A stretch of DNA of 40,089 nt from an uncultured Candidatus Melainabacteria bacterium (GCA_934747335.1 CAKVGS010000017.1:1-40089); one strand, 5' to 3'. Shown: positions 1-8,997, counted from the stretch's first letter. Notes: a model not told the origin generated them from the letters alone. Numbers and translations are program-made.

Positions 1-783
1 CATTGGGTCAACATTGAAGTCGCAAGTTAAATGCAATGGCAAATTAGGGTTATATCTAAGCGTTTTAATATTTTCATCTGTAAAGTTTTTAACAACCAAA
101 CCGCTTGAATAATTACCAAATTCACCCAAAACATTTATTCTGTAATATTCAGGGTCAAAATCCTCTTTCATACTTTCAAGGTAATGCTCGGGCAGATAGA
201 TATTATTTGAAGTCGGAGCAATAACCAAGCGGTAATTTTCTTTTTTGCTTTCAACAAATCTTTTGTAAATCCAACCTTTGTTAGCTTGTGGGTTTGTATG
301 TCCGAAAAGTCTGTAACGAAAATTACCCCAAGATGGTTTTACATTCGTGTTTCTCAAACGTCCGATTAATTGTTTAAATGCTGAATCAGAAATTTGCGAA
401 GCTTCCTCAATTTCCGCCCAATGCAAGTTCAAAGATTTGATTTTTTCGGGATTATCAACACCTTTAAAAAGAATTTCAGAACCGTTTGAAAGTGTCATTT
501 TCTTTTCAATTTTATTAAAAGAATAATGTTTTCCGGCAACATATCCCATATTTTCAAGATGTGAAAAATACGATTCTAATGTTGTATCACGCACCAAAAC
601 ATATTCTTTTGCACAAACTAAACCACGAGAGCCGGGGTATTTTCTTGCAAGCATTAAACCTAAAAGTGAACCACACCAAGTTTTTCCACTACCATAACCC
701 CCTTGATATATAACTACATCAAGAGAGTTATTGTGAGGAATATTAAAAAATTCTTTTTGTTTTTCTAATAGGGTATATTTCAT
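1..783 (-). CDS. Phage terminase large subunit (TerL), 5' part only
   Basis: This is the ATPase and nuclease motor that packages phage DNA into proheads. The first 261 codons are present; the gene runs off the left edge. The ATG at 783 overlaps the upstream stop codon by ATGA, so translation is probably coupled. Residues about 27-34 read GGYGSGKT, a Walker A motif. LHWAEIEEAS at about residues 121-130 is the Walker B strand with its acidic pair. CDFNVDPM at the window edge (about 254-261) matches the first acidic motif of the RNase H-like nuclease domain of this family. The rest of the nuclease is outside the window. It is the last gene seen in the leftward late operon, about 16 kb from the small subunit, which is an unusual split. 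The identification is secure; the subfamily is not determined. Confidence 0.95.
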   Translation of the reverse strand, partial: MKYTLLEKQKEFFNIPHNNSLDVVIYQGGYGSGKTWCGSLLGLMLARKYPGSRGLVCAKEYVLVRDTTLESYFSHLENMGYVAGKHYSFNKIEKKMTLSNGSEILFKGVDNPEKIKSLNLHWAEIEEASQISDSAFKQLIGRLRNTNVKPSWGNFRYRLFGHTNPQANKGWIYKRFVESKKENYRLVIAPTSNNIYLPEHYLESMKEDFDPEYYRINVLGEFGNYSSGLVVKNFTDENIKTLRYNPNLPLHLTCDFNVDPM

Positions 784-1004
784 TTTTTGCCTTCAATAGT
801 ATCAAGCCTTTTGTGAGCAGATTTTGTGCTTTCTTCCACTTTAACCATTCGCTCAATTAAGTTATTGTGTTTGTCCTGTTTTTCTTCCAACCGTTTTATC
901 TGTTTCTCAATAAATTTAATACTTGTAGCCAAGCCACCGATAAAAAGTCCTGCTGAAAGAACATTGATAACAATAACCAACAAAAATTCTAAACTAATAT
1001 TCAT
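780..1004 (-). CDS. Small one-TM coiled-coil protein, holin-like candidate
   Basis: The product is 74 residues. Residues about 7-30 form one hydrophobic membrane segment (LLVIVINVLSAGLFIGGLA), followed by a charged, Lys/Glu-rich stretch that should form a coiled coil. It has no signal peptidase site. Its place between tail fibre/DUF1353 and TerL is where T7-type phages carry their holin (gene 17.5), and the size fits a class II/III holin or an Rz-type inner-membrane spanin. The start overlaps the upstream gene by 11 nt and the stop overlaps the TerL start by 4 nt. The role is inferred from topology and position only; no endolysin is visible in the window. Confidence 0.6.
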   Translation of the reverse strand: MNISLEFLLVIVINVLSAGLFIGGLATSIKFIEKQIKRLEEKQDKHNNLIERMVKVEESTKSAHKRLDTIEGKK

Positions 1005-1476
1005 TCCATTCTTTCCTGTGATTCATTTGATAAACATCCACGCACCAAGCCATAATATTAGCTTTGATAGTTTTTTCACCCGAGTTCTTTAAAACTTCTC
1101 GAAAAGCTAGACTTGTAAGTCTTCTGTATTCCTTCATTGACATAGAAGATTTGAGAACATTTGTGTAAACATCTTTTTTGTTGTCTAACAAATAATCATG
1201 AACCATTGATGCCATTAAAAAAGCATTGTCGGTTTTACTTCCAATCAATCGCCAAAAGAAACGTGGGATATCCGCACCGTTCCAAATATATTTGCTTGGA
1301 ATCGTAAACGAAAACGCTCTCTTGTTCGTAATAATATGTACTGGAACATCATTGTGTAATTTAAACGGATAATCTTTCTTTTCTTGTTTAATTTTTTCTG
1401 TATCAGTTTTTTCAATAACACGCACACAAACAATTGGTGTTAAGTCAAACGTAACATACCTAACAATCTCTTTCAT
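994..1476 (-). CDS. DUF1353 family phage protein
   Basis: The product is 160 residues. The central segment reads SFTIPSKYIWNGADIPRFFW, then a gap, then MASMVHDYLLDN. This is the pattern of DUF1353 (PF07087): a conserved Ser/Ile-Pro region followed by a His-Asp pair. The function is unknown; the family is common in phages close to tail-fibre and lysis genes, as here. The ATG at 1476 lies downstream of an AAAGGAC-like ribosome binding site. An overlapping frame (1245-1433, minus) has no start signal of its own and was rejected. The family call is fairly firm. No catalytic role is claimed. Confidence 0.75.
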   Translation of the reverse strand: MKEIVRYVTFDLTPIVCVRVIEKTDTEKIKQEKKDYPFKLHNDVPVHIITNKRAFSFTIPSKYIWNGADIPRFFWRLIGSKTDNAFLMASMVHDYLLDNKKDVYTNVLKSSMSMKEYRRLTSLAFREVLKNSGEKTIKANIMAWCVDVYQMNHRKEWNEY

Positions 1477-1521
1477 ATAAGTCCTTTCTTTTGGGGTAAA
1501 TGGGGCTAAAAATGCAGTAAT

Positions 1522-3375
1522 TTAGCCTAAAATATCATCTAAATCATCACTAGCCGATTTAACATATTTTGCACCTTTTGCCGGAATAAAAGTCTGTGAA
1601 GATACCGAACTGAAACTACCCGACCAATAAATGCTTGTATCTTTGCCTAAAAATACTGAAATTGATTGAGCAGATGAAGACAAACAATATCCTGTTTGAA
1701 CTCCGTTAATGTACAGATATCTTTTTGTAGAACTGTCAGCTGAACAAACATACCAACCGGCACAAGGTGTTGTATAGGCATTACTTGCAGATGTAGGAGT
1801 TGTTGATATCTTTAAAATTTGAGTGGTATCAGGCGCAAAATTTTCTAAAATTTCAGCAATAAAATTATCGCAAGGTTTAGAATTACTTAAATCAATATTT
1901 GATTTTTTCTCAAACATTCCATAAATATCACCCATAGGAAGTGTGAAATTTTGGTTTTCTGTATCAATAGTAAAATAACTTGCAACACCTTCGTTCTCAA
2001 ACAATTCTTGCACAAGTTCTCGTGATTCCACATCTGCAATTTTTGCACCTGTTGTGCTTAATTTGTATGGAATTTGAGCGAGTAATCTCGTCTTTTTGCC
2101 GTTGAGTTCAATATATGAATGTGCTAAATCAACTTCTACACTACAAGAACCCGACCAAGAATTTTTACCGATATACAATTCTTCAACTGTATTTCTAAGC
2201 CAAGCAGAACCAATATTTTCGATTGCTTTCTCTACTTTATCTTGACAGCTGACTTGTCCGTAAAGTCCGTTAATCTCATCATATCCGACATCAACAACAT
2301 ACCTGTCATTTTCTTGAAGTGCTATTCCTGCAGTCTGTAACATTTTTGTGTTGCCGTCATTTGCGTACATATAGACAGAAAGCGCACCGTTATACTGGAT
2401 TTGAATACCTATCGCCATTTGTTTGGAATAACAAAGGTATGAATTTCCCAAACTTTTTATTATTGCTTCAAGATGGATTTTAAACGGAATTTGCTCATAA
2501 CCGGAAATATTAATCGGAACAGAAACAAAATCTGTTGTACTTGTTAAACCTTCTGTTATACCGTTTGATAAAGTTAAATTTGAAGACAATGTATAATTTT
2601 CTGCAATAACATCAGCCCCCGATAAAGTAGAGTTTTGAAATTCTGATAACAAAGCTGTATAAACATCTTTATCCGTTGATATTGAACCTGTTTTAAGAGC
2701 TTTTGACTGATTGATTTTATCCAATGCAACATCAGCAAGATTACTAAAATCATTTTTTGCACTAGAAGATAACACATCATTAACTTCTTTTGATTTTTCG
2801 ATTGCTTGTTTTGCGGATTCTTCAGCTTTATCTACGAGTAAAGATATACCGGAAGTGTTTTTATAAAACTCGGCAATATCGCTATTCATTTGAATTAGAG
2901 TATTTTGCGCAGTATTTGAATAGTTTTGAGTTGCTTGTTTTGCATCATTACAAGCTTGTAAAACTCTACTGGCTTCTGTCCTTGAAATACCTGATGTTTC
3001 AACAAAAATATTAATCGTTGTATCATTGACGTTCATTGAAACACTAAGCGAACTATTAACAAATGAAATATCTTCATTAACACCTTTTTTCACAATAAAC
3101 GGAATAATCGATGTTATCGTTCTAATACGATTATTAGTATCAATGAGTTTTAACTCACCATACTGTTTACCGATTTTCAAATTAGAAGTTATTTCATTAC
3201 TTAGTACGATTTCAAAAGTTTTACCGCTCAAATCACCATAAGTCATAGTAACATCACCAAGAATGAAATTTGCAGTAAAACCGCTTAAATCAATTTCTGT
3301 TTCAAAATTCACTACAAGAAATTGGTCACCTAAAAAGTTTGTATCATCACCTTGAATAATAGTAATATAGTCCAT
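1522..3375 (-). CDS. Tail fibre / receptor-binding protein with lectin-like domains
   Basis: The product is 617 residues. Residues about 1-105 look like the beta-sandwich found at the N terminus of baseplate upper proteins (BppU_N-like: IIQGDDTNF, then many short strands, ending IIPFIVKKGV). Residues about 130-215 are an Ala/Ser/Lys-rich helical stalk. Residues about 260-440 look like a concanavalin/laminin-G jelly roll (LYIGKNSWSGSCSVEVDLAH). The last ~110 residues, with strands such as AGWYVCSADSS and FLGKDTSIYWSGSF, resemble the C1q-like heads of phage adhesins. This is the likely host-recognition protein. The ATG overlaps the preceding stop as TAATG. The domain calls come from reading the sequence and need a structure-based search to confirm. 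Confidence 0.75.
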   Translation of the reverse strand: MDYITIIQGDDTNFLGDQFLVVNFETEIDLSGFTANFILGDVTMTYGDLSGKTFEIVLSNEITSNLKIGKQYGELKLIDTNNRIRTITSIIPFIVKKGVNEDISFVNSSLSVSMNVNDTTINIFVETSGISRTEASRVLQACNDAKQATQNYSNTAQNTLIQMNSDIAEFYKNTSGISLLVDKAEESAKQAIEKSKEVNDVLSSSAKNDFSNLADVALDKINQSKALKTGSISTDKDVYTALLSEFQNSTLSGADVIAENYTLSSNLTLSNGITEGLTSTTDFVSVPINISGYEQIPFKIHLEAIIKSLGNSYLCYSKQMAIGIQIQYNGALSVYMYANDGNTKMLQTAGIALQENDRYVVDVGYDEINGLYGQVSCQDKVEKAIENIGSAWLRNTVEELYIGKNSWSGSCSVEVDLAHSYIELNGKKTRLLAQIPYKLSTTGAKIADVESRELVQELFENEGVASYFTIDTENQNFTLPMGDIYGMFEKKSNIDLSNSKPCDNFIAEILENFAPDTTQILKISTTPTSASNAYTTPCAGWYVCSADSSTKRYLYINGVQTGYCLSSSAQSISVFLGKDTSIYWSGSFSSVSSQTFIPAKGAKYVKSASDDLDDILG

Positions 3376-3563
3376 TATGTTCCCTCAACTTCACTTAATC
3401 TGTCAGCTAAAGATGCGATAGCCTTAGTATTTGTTGAAATATTTGTAGCATTCGCCGCAATTCTCAAAGTCAATGCTGTTATTTGGTCTTGCAAATCTTT
3501 GAAATTCTTGTTCAGCAAAGTCGAACTTGCTAAACTTCCATATTCAATTTCTTCGATAGTCAT
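3375..3563 (-). CDS. Short coiled-coil tail protein
   Basis: The product is 62 residues when started at the ATG at 3563, which has an AAAGGAC binding site 5-6 nt upstream. The open frame extends back to 3692, but that part overlaps the upstream gene and has no start signal. The protein begins MTIEEIEYGSLASSTLLNKN and continues into heptads of Ile/Leu/Ala (NFKDLQDQITALTLRI, then a Thr/Asn/Ser-rich stretch). That suggests a trimeric coiled coil like those of tail needles, fibre adaptors or chaperone-like fibre segments. It is translationally coupled (TAATG) to the fibre gene downstream and is probably an adaptor for it. The function is inferred. Confidence 0.65.
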   Translation of the reverse strand: MTIEEIEYGSLASSTLLNKNFKDLQDQITALTLRIAANATNISTNTKAIASLADRLSEVEGT

Positions 3564-3627
3564 AAATGTCCTTTCGTTATTGGGGTTGATGTATAATACA
3601 ATTAGGGTTGGGCGAAAGCTCTTGGTC

Positions 3628-6477
3628 TTACCGATGGCGAGGGAATCTCTCGCTTTTTTCGTCTTTAGTTGTTTCAAGGTCATAATTCCCATTTCTTACT
3701 TCCCATTCAATCCGTTTCATGAGTTTTTTGTAATCAATATTATTGGCTTTGAGTTTTGGTTTAAATTTTTCAATTGCATCCATATCACCATCCAAAAATT
3801 TTTCTTTGATATATGAATGTGCTTGGTAATAATTCAAACCTTTTGAAGTTGAATAAAACATATTAATCGGGTGAAAACCTCTCTTACTGCTTGATACCGT
3901 AAATGGTGTAAAAGTGTCCTTGTACCTTTCCTTTACGCCTGCTTTATTCCAATTATTTGTGTATTCATCCGACAATTTTGTAACAACAGGATTTATAAGC
4001 GGAGCAGATTTGCTTGCTAATTTTCTTATTGCACTATTTGGCATATCTTCCACTATTTCCGGCACTTCAAGTGCTTGTTTGCCTATTCTTGCATATATCT
4101 CTCTGCCTTTATCATCATTGGTAATATATGGTCGAGGAAACAATGTTTCTACAACTCTTTTACCGACATTATCACGTTCGGTAAAACGATTGTTGCTATA
4201 TGAAGAATAATTGATGCCGTCAGAATATTTTTCGGGATTATTAACGGAATCAATTTTTCTAGCACAAGCATTAATCAGATTTGAATAAATAGCAGTCTGA
4301 ATGAGAAATGTCATAAAATATTGACGTGCTAATTTTCCTCTTATACCTGCACCTTCAACATCATTAGTGAAAGAAGAAAGACCAATTTTTCTTGATAATT
4401 CTCTTGCACTTTTCCCAAACTTAGAAGATTTTGCAAACTCGTTTAAAAACTTTTGCCCTGTTTTAGAAGAAAATATCGCAAGTGATTGTCTTAAAGTCGC
4501 AGACATATTCCAATCGGGTGAAAGTAATAATCTTCTAGCTGTCTGAACACTTGATGGCTTTATATTCAAAGTTTCCCAATTCTGTCCGCCAAACGTATCA
4601 TTTACGAGCTGTCCGATATCTTTTCTAACATTATCTGATAGTTGGATTTTCCCGTTTTTTGATGCTCGTTTTATCAATGTATCATACGCTTGTAGTTTGT
4701 AGGTATTATGCAAATAATTCCATAAGAATTTATTGTTCAATTCAACATACTTTTTTAAAGGAGTTGTAAGAATTTTGCCTGTTCCAAATGTAACTTTATT
4801 TACAAGATTAGAAACACCGTCAATAAAAGTATTCAATTCCTTTATATTAATATCACTAATAGCACCAAACTGAACACCGTCTGCAATTGCTTGTTTTGCA
4901 AGCGGAGTGTTTTTAAAAAGTTCGTAATTATTGTTTTTTATTCCATCAATAATTTTAGGTAGATTACCTAATGTTTTTAGTGTTTTAAACGGTAAGATTC
5001 CTTCGTGTGCTGATGCACTTTCTGTTAAAGCAACTGCGTGCATTCCATTGAATAAAAATTTACAACCTTTTGCAAAATTATTGACAGTATCGTAAGCTGT
5101 GCCTGTTTTTCGTAAAAGTTTTTGAGCAAAGTTTTCAACTTTTTTTTCTTGCTTTCCGGAATTTAAAACAATATCAGAAAGGTCGTAAATCAGTTTTTTG
5201 TGTTCGGGATTTGATTTTAAAAGATTTTTTATTTCATCTAAGAATTTTGTATTTTCTGCAGATTCTATTAATTGGTCTGCATGGACTTTTTGAATTTCTG
5301 CAAAATCTAAAGTCCTTGGATTTAGATTTATATGTTTGTAAAATCCATCTTCGGCAGGAATGTATAAACCTTTTTCAATGCCTTCTTTGTAAGTTGGGAT
5401 TATCCTTCTTTTTTCAAATCCCGATTTTGTTCTTAAATAATTTTCAATTGCAATTTTAGCGTTATCATCTAAATTCCAAATGTGAGTAATGTATGTAAAC
5501 GGATCAACTGAACTTTTTGTACCTTTTATTTTTGATAAATTATTCCAAAAAACTTCCATGTCGTTAAAATGGTTTTGTGCCATTTCTTTTAGTTTAATTC
5601 TTTGGTTAAAATCAAGGTTATTAAAAAGTTCTACTAAATCTTTTCTGTGCAAATTCTTTGTTGGTAAACCTTGATTTTCTCTTAGAAATGTTAAAACTTC
5701 TCTTACATTTTTAGGATTGAGTTTTAATTCTTTAGAAAAATTATCAATATCAGCAATAAGTTTATTAATTTTCTGTACCGCATCAAATTTTGCAACATCA
5801 ATATTAGAACGTCTTTTAAGAATCAAATCTCTAACGGTATCTTCAATTTCGCTTGCAGACGGTTTTAATCTTGATTTTGATTTTTCGATAACATCTTTTG
5901 TTCTACCAAATTTTGTAGCAATTTTTCCTGCAACTCCACCTAATATTGCACCACCTAAAGCACCGTCTTTTGTGCCGTTCAAACTATCAATGGCAATGTC
6001 TTTGATATCGTGGTCTTGCATCATACCTTCACCTAAGCCAAACATTGCTCCGCTTGTAGCACCTGATGCAATTCCACTTCCGATATTTTTAGCAATAACT
6101 TTTTTAGATATTTGAGAAAAAGTTGGTTTTGCAAGTTTTAAAGCGATACCACTTCCGAGTCTTGCAACTCCACCGACAGGAATAGCAGAGCTTCCAATTT
6201 CCAATCCTGCTCCACCATACAATTTTGCCATTTTAATACGGTGTTCTTTATCTATTCGTTTATTTTCAGAATCACTAATATTTTTAATCTTATTAACTTT
6301 TTCTTCCGTCGTTGAAGATGTATCATTCTGAATATTTTGATATGGTGAATTAAATTCAACTCTACCTTTTAAAACAGGAGTATTTTCTTCTGCTTGAAAG
6401 TCAATATTAGAAGGTTCAGTTTCCTCTTGAAAATCAATACTGTTTTCTTCAATAAAATCTAAATTATTTTTTACCAT
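3628..6477 (-). CDS. Large internal virion / DNA ejection protein (P22 gp16-like position)
   Basis: The product is 949 residues, and is the third and largest of three consecutive ejection-type proteins. The N terminus has short acidic repeats (NIDFQAEE and similar, residues 1-40). Residues about 75-190 are rich in Gly/Ala, with hydrophobic segments (GAGLEIGSSAIPVGGVARLG; GALGGAILGGVAGKIA) that could insert in the host membrane. The remainder is helical and basic, with Lys/Asn-rich repeats. No lytic transglycosylase motif was recognised. The start overlaps the stop of the previous gene by 14 nt. The order gp7-, gp20-, gp16-like, small to large, is known in P22-type phages. The role is inferred from order, size and composition, not from clear homology. 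Confidence 0.7.
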   Translation of the reverse strand: MVKNNLDFIEENSIDFQEETEPSNIDFQAEENTPVLKGRVEFNSPYQNIQNDTSSTTEEKVNKIKNISDSENKRIDKEHRIKMAKLYGGAGLEIGSSAIPVGGVARLGSGIALKLAKPTFSQISKKVIAKNIGSGIASGATSGAMFGLGEGMMQDHDIKDIAIDSLNGTKDGALGGAILGGVAGKIATKFGRTKDVIEKSKSRLKPSASEIEDTVRDLILKRRSNIDVAKFDAVQKINKLIADIDNFSKELKLNPKNVREVLTFLRENQGLPTKNLHRKDLVELFNNLDFNQRIKLKEMAQNHFNDMEVFWNNLSKIKGTKSSVDPFTYITHIWNLDDNAKIAIENYLRTKSGFEKRRIIPTYKEGIEKGLYIPAEDGFYKHINLNPRTLDFAEIQKVHADQLIESAENTKFLDEIKNLLKSNPEHKKLIYDLSDIVLNSGKQEKKVENFAQKLLRKTGTAYDTVNNFAKGCKFLFNGMHAVALTESASAHEGILPFKTLKTLGNLPKIIDGIKNNNYELFKNTPLAKQAIADGVQFGAISDINIKELNTFIDGVSNLVNKVTFGTGKILTTPLKKYVELNNKFLWNYLHNTYKLQAYDTLIKRASKNGKIQLSDNVRKDIGQLVNDTFGGQNWETLNIKPSSVQTARRLLLSPDWNMSATLRQSLAIFSSKTGQKFLNEFAKSSKFGKSARELSRKIGLSSFTNDVEGAGIRGKLARQYFMTFLIQTAIYSNLINACARKIDSVNNPEKYSDGINYSSYSNNRFTERDNVGKRVVETLFPRPYITNDDKGREIYARIGKQALEVPEIVEDMPNSAIRKLASKSAPLINPVVTKLSDEYTNNWNKAGVKERYKDTFTPFTVSSSKRGFHPINMFYSTSKGLNYYQAHSYIKEKFLDGDMDAIEKFKPKLKANNIDYKKLMKRIEWEVRNGNYDLETTKDEKSERFPRHR
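3637..3659 (+). terminator. Plus-strand intrinsic terminator inside the minus-strand late operon
   Basis: A 7-bp stem (GCGAGGG / CTCTCGC, one G-U pair) with an AAT loop is followed by six T residues on the plus strand. It overlaps the last codons of the 949-residue ejection protein, which is read from the other strand. It would stop antisense transcription entering from the left. A second hairpin with the same layout lies at 10619-10642. Confidence 0.6.
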
Positions 6478-7921
6478 TTTTGTATAATCTATATCCTTGT
6501 TTTAAAGCATCTGTTAATTGACTTTTTGGTATAGTACCGATTTTATTATCCTTAGAAATTACTTTTACTCTTTCAGAACTTTGAGGTTTTTGAGGAGTTG
6601 TTTTAGGTTTGTAACTTGAATACTGCGGTTTATTTTCATACTTAACATACGTTGTATTTTTACTTTCCGGCTTATTACCGTAAGTAACATGAGTGTAATT
6701 ATGCGTATCGGGTTTTTCACCGTATTCAACCTTGATAACATTTTTACCCTCATTTTTATTGCGCCAATAATTCTGACTGCGTGAGTTTTTATTATCTTGC
6801 GCATACTTTCCTGCTTTTGAAATTTGTCCCAAGCCTGTTATATTCAAAATCTCATCAGCTTTGTAATCAGGATTACTGATTAATGCGTTGTATTCATCAA
6901 TGGTTAGTTGTCCGTTATCAAGCCTAAATTTATCGTATTCACCCCTAGACATATAATCTTTCTGATATTTTCTTGAAGTTAGAATTTTAGATAAATCATC
7001 AGCATCAATAATTCCGTTGTTGTTACCGACATCTAAACCTTGTTGTGCCAAAATATCTTTGTATAAATTTGCTTTGTATTTACCGTTAGCGTATTTGTAC
7101 GCAGAACTCAAACCATACAAAGGGTCGCCCGAAAACAATCCCGACAGACCGCCTGCAATAACACCTTGCACAATAGGATTTTGAGAAACTTTTGCAACTG
7201 TTCCGACACCTTCGCCTAAACGGTTCATAAGGCTTTTTGTGTTATCAGATTTTAAATTATTCCAATCAAAATTCTGTGTTTTATTCTCTTTATATCCGCT
7301 TAGAAAATCATCCAATCCACTTGCAATACCACCAAAAGCAGATTTTTTAATATCATCCGAACTTGCATTTTGAGGAATCGGAGCTGAAACAATGTCAGTA
7401 GCACCAATTGAATTTTGTGGAACTTGGCTTAAATTATTTTTTGCAATATCTATCTGATTATTTGCAAGTTGTTCCGCCTGTTGTCCTGTTTTCTCGGCTC
7501 TATGTCTGTTAGAACCATTTAATGCCATAATCCCTAAAGCAATTAAAGCTGTTACAGGATTACTCATAGCACCGCCCATTGCTGAACTTGTTGCACTTGC
7601 CCCACCCGTAGCACTAGCACCGGCGGTTGCTCCACTACCAACTGCATTGCCGACACTTCCGATACTACTGATTGCACCTGCACCTTTTTGCAAAGCACTA
7701 CCAACAGCTTGACTTTTCGCACCCAAACTACCAAGAGAAGTATTGTTTGCCAAATATTCACCAACAGCAGACATACCTTCACCAACTTCTCCGGCACGAT
7801 TACCAAGATTTTGAATTTTATCAATAATACTAGAATCAGAATGTTGTTTTTGTTGCGCCAACAATGATTCTCTAATCTTTTTATCAATAATTGCTCTAAC
7901 TAATTCGTTTCCATTATCCAT
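6464..7921 (-). CDS. Ejection-type internal virion protein with Gly/Ala-rich core, EF-hand-like loop and C-terminal repeats
   Basis: The product is 485 residues. The N-terminal ~45 residues are helical and charged. Residues about 65-160 are almost all Gly, Ala, Ser and Thr with a hydrophobic end (NPVTALIALGIMALNG), which could be a membrane-active segment. Around residue 300 it reads DVGNNNGIIDADDL, an EF-hand or dockerin-like calcium loop. Residues about 400-445 hold three ~14-residue repeats built on V-x-Y-G/E-x-K-P. The C terminus is basic. It lies between the small and large ejection-type genes, where P22 has gene 20. A second open frame at 7564-7887 on the same strand is a shadow. The structural assignment is likely; the exact role is inferred. 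Confidence 0.7.
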   Translation of the reverse strand: MDNGNELVRAIIDKKIRESLLAQQKQHSDSSIIDKIQNLGNRAGEVGEGMSAVGEYLANNTSLGSLGAKSQAVGSALQKGAGAISSIGSVGNAVGSGATAGASATGGASATSSAMGGAMSNPVTALIALGIMALNGSNRHRAEKTGQQAEQLANNQIDIAKNNLSQVPQNSIGATDIVSAPIPQNASSDDIKKSAFGGIASGLDDFLSGYKENKTQNFDWNNLKSDNTKSLMNRLGEGVGTVAKVSQNPIVQGVIAGGLSGLFSGDPLYGLSSAYKYANGKYKANLYKDILAQQGLDVGNNNGIIDADDLSKILTSRKYQKDYMSRGEYDKFRLDNGQLTIDEYNALISNPDYKADEILNITGLGQISKAGKYAQDNKNSRSQNYWRNKNEGKNVIKVEYGEKPDTHNYTHVTYGNKPESKNTTYVKYENKPQYSSYKPKTTPQKPQSSERVKVISKDNKIGTIPKSQLTDALKQGYRLYKNGKK

Positions 7922-7923
7922 AA

Positions 7924-8496
7924 TTACATACCATAAGAATAAGATTTTGAACTACCTGTGCCTTCTGTTGTAGCATTTCTGCTACTTGTTGATAAAGACA
8001 ACGCTTGGTTTCCATTAACAGCATTTTGACCTTGCAAATAAGCGTTTGTAAGCAAAGTTATCATATCACCTGTATTTTTTTGGCTATTTGCAAGAAGTTG
8101 AGCCGTATAATTAGAAATATTATCCGAAATATTTTTAGACAAATCCGAATAAAGGTTAGTCGCCGCACTTGAACGTAGCATATTCCTTTGTGCCAACGGA
8201 TTAATAATACTATTCTCTAAAGATTTTTTACTCTCATCATCCAAAGTTTTGGTATAATTCTGCAACAAAGCTTGGTTTGTAGGGGAATTAATACTAGGAT
8301 TTCTGTATTCTTCAAGCAAAGAATCCATATTTTTGTTCAAATAATCATAGATACTTTTGTAAGCCGTACCTTCTTTTAAACTCGTTGTTGTTCCGTTGTT
8401 ATCCGTAACAGAAGTTACATACGGATTACTCGTAGTTGTTTTGCTATACGTTGTCTTTGAACTTGAACTCGATTTAGAACTTGAACCACCGCCCAT
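7924..8496 (-). CDS. Small Ser-rich internal virion protein (P22 gp7-like position)
   Basis: The product is 190 residues. It starts MGGGSSSKSSSSSK, a low-complexity Gly/Ser opening I associate with podovirus internal virion proteins. It continues with a helical, Asn/Leu/Ser-rich body (SINSPTNQALLQNYTKTLDD) and ends in another Ser/Thr-rich tail (GTGSSKSYSYGM). It contains no cysteine. It is the first of three ejection-type genes; two nucleotides separate it from the next. The binding site upstream is weak (AGAGTGG, about 10 nt before the ATG at 8496). The function is inferred from position and composition. Confidence 0.6.
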   Translation of the reverse strand: MGGGSSSKSSSSSKTTYSKTTTSNPYVTSVTDNNGTTTSLKEGTAYKSIYDYLNKNMDSLLEEYRNPSINSPTNQALLQNYTKTLDDESKKSLENSIINPLAQRNMLRSSAATNLYSDLSKNISDNISNYTAQLLANSQKNTGDMITLLTNAYLQGQNAVNGNQALSLSTSSRNATTEGTGSSKSYSYGM

Positions 8497-8535
8497 TTTT
8501 TATACCACTCTTTCTAGTTTGTATTGTTATTCAAC

Positions 8536-8587
8536 GGTAATGACCATTTAGACTACAAATATATATTTAAACTACTAGGTCATTACC
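8536..8587. repeat. 10-bp perfect inverted repeat in a late-operon gap
   Basis: GGTAATGACC at 8536-8545 is repeated inverted at 8578-8587 around a 32-nt AT-rich centre that itself holds TTTAGACTAC and TTTAAACTAC. This is most of the 117-nt gap between two structural genes. It could be an operator, an RNA processing hairpin or a recombination scar. It has no T-run, so it is not a simple terminator. The segment TTTAAA-n-TACTAGGTC recurs near 10597-10611. Confidence 0.55.
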
Positions 8588-8613
8588 TGTTTAGCGTGCC
8601 TACTTTTTTTACT

Positions 8614-8997
8614 TCACTTTCTGTATTTTTCAAATTTATATAAATCAGCACCAACTTTTTTAAATCCACATTTCAAAATTGTATAAATAGCAGTTTTGTG
8701 ATGCGTTCTTGCATAGATATCACAATTCCACCAACTAAGTGATAACTTAAAACATTCCATATTGATTAAATGTGTTTTTCTATATGCAACCGCATTAACA
8801 TACAATTTCCCATCAATTTCATAGAAGTAAATACAACCGATATGTTTACCGTTTTTCAAAAACGAATAGAAAAAAGTGTTTTTAATGACTGTATCAAAAT
8901 CAAAAAAATCTTCTAATAATGTTTGATTTGCTTCAAAGAGTTTTTTGCATTCAGAGTAATTGAAATTTTTGTCTTTAGGAATAAGAACTTGTATCAT
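8614..8997 (-). CDS. GNAT-like phage protein (P22 gp14-like position)
   Basis: The product is 127 residues. The pattern of an N-terminal helix, beta strands (KHIGCIYFYEIDGKLYVNAVAY) and a C-terminal helix with ILKCGFKKVGADLYKF is like a GNAT acetyltransferase fold, where the end of the domain often reads 'lGFk..g..l'. No clear acetyl-CoA pyrophosphate loop (Q/RxxGxG/A) is visible, so the enzyme may be inactive or structural. Phage proteins with this fold are known in the gene 14 position of P22-like phages. The ATG overlaps the preceding stop as ATGA. Cys and aromatic content is high for its size. The fold call is moderate; the function is unknown. Confidence 0.55.
   Translation of the reverse strand: MIQVLIPKDKNFNYSECKKLFEANQTLLEDFFDFDTVIKNTFFYSFLKNGKHIGCIYFYEIDGKLYVNAVAYRKTHLINMECFKLSLSWWNCDIYARTHHKTAIYTILKCGFKKVGADLYKFEKYRK

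Noticed and set aside
1522..3375. Diversity-generating retroelement target in the fibre gene
   Set aside because: No reverse transcriptase or template repeat is visible in the window.
5717..6115. 132-codon plus-strand frame opposite the large ejection protein
   Set aside because: Composition (Ser/Leu/Phe, repeated Pro-Ile) and lack of start signals indicate a shadow.
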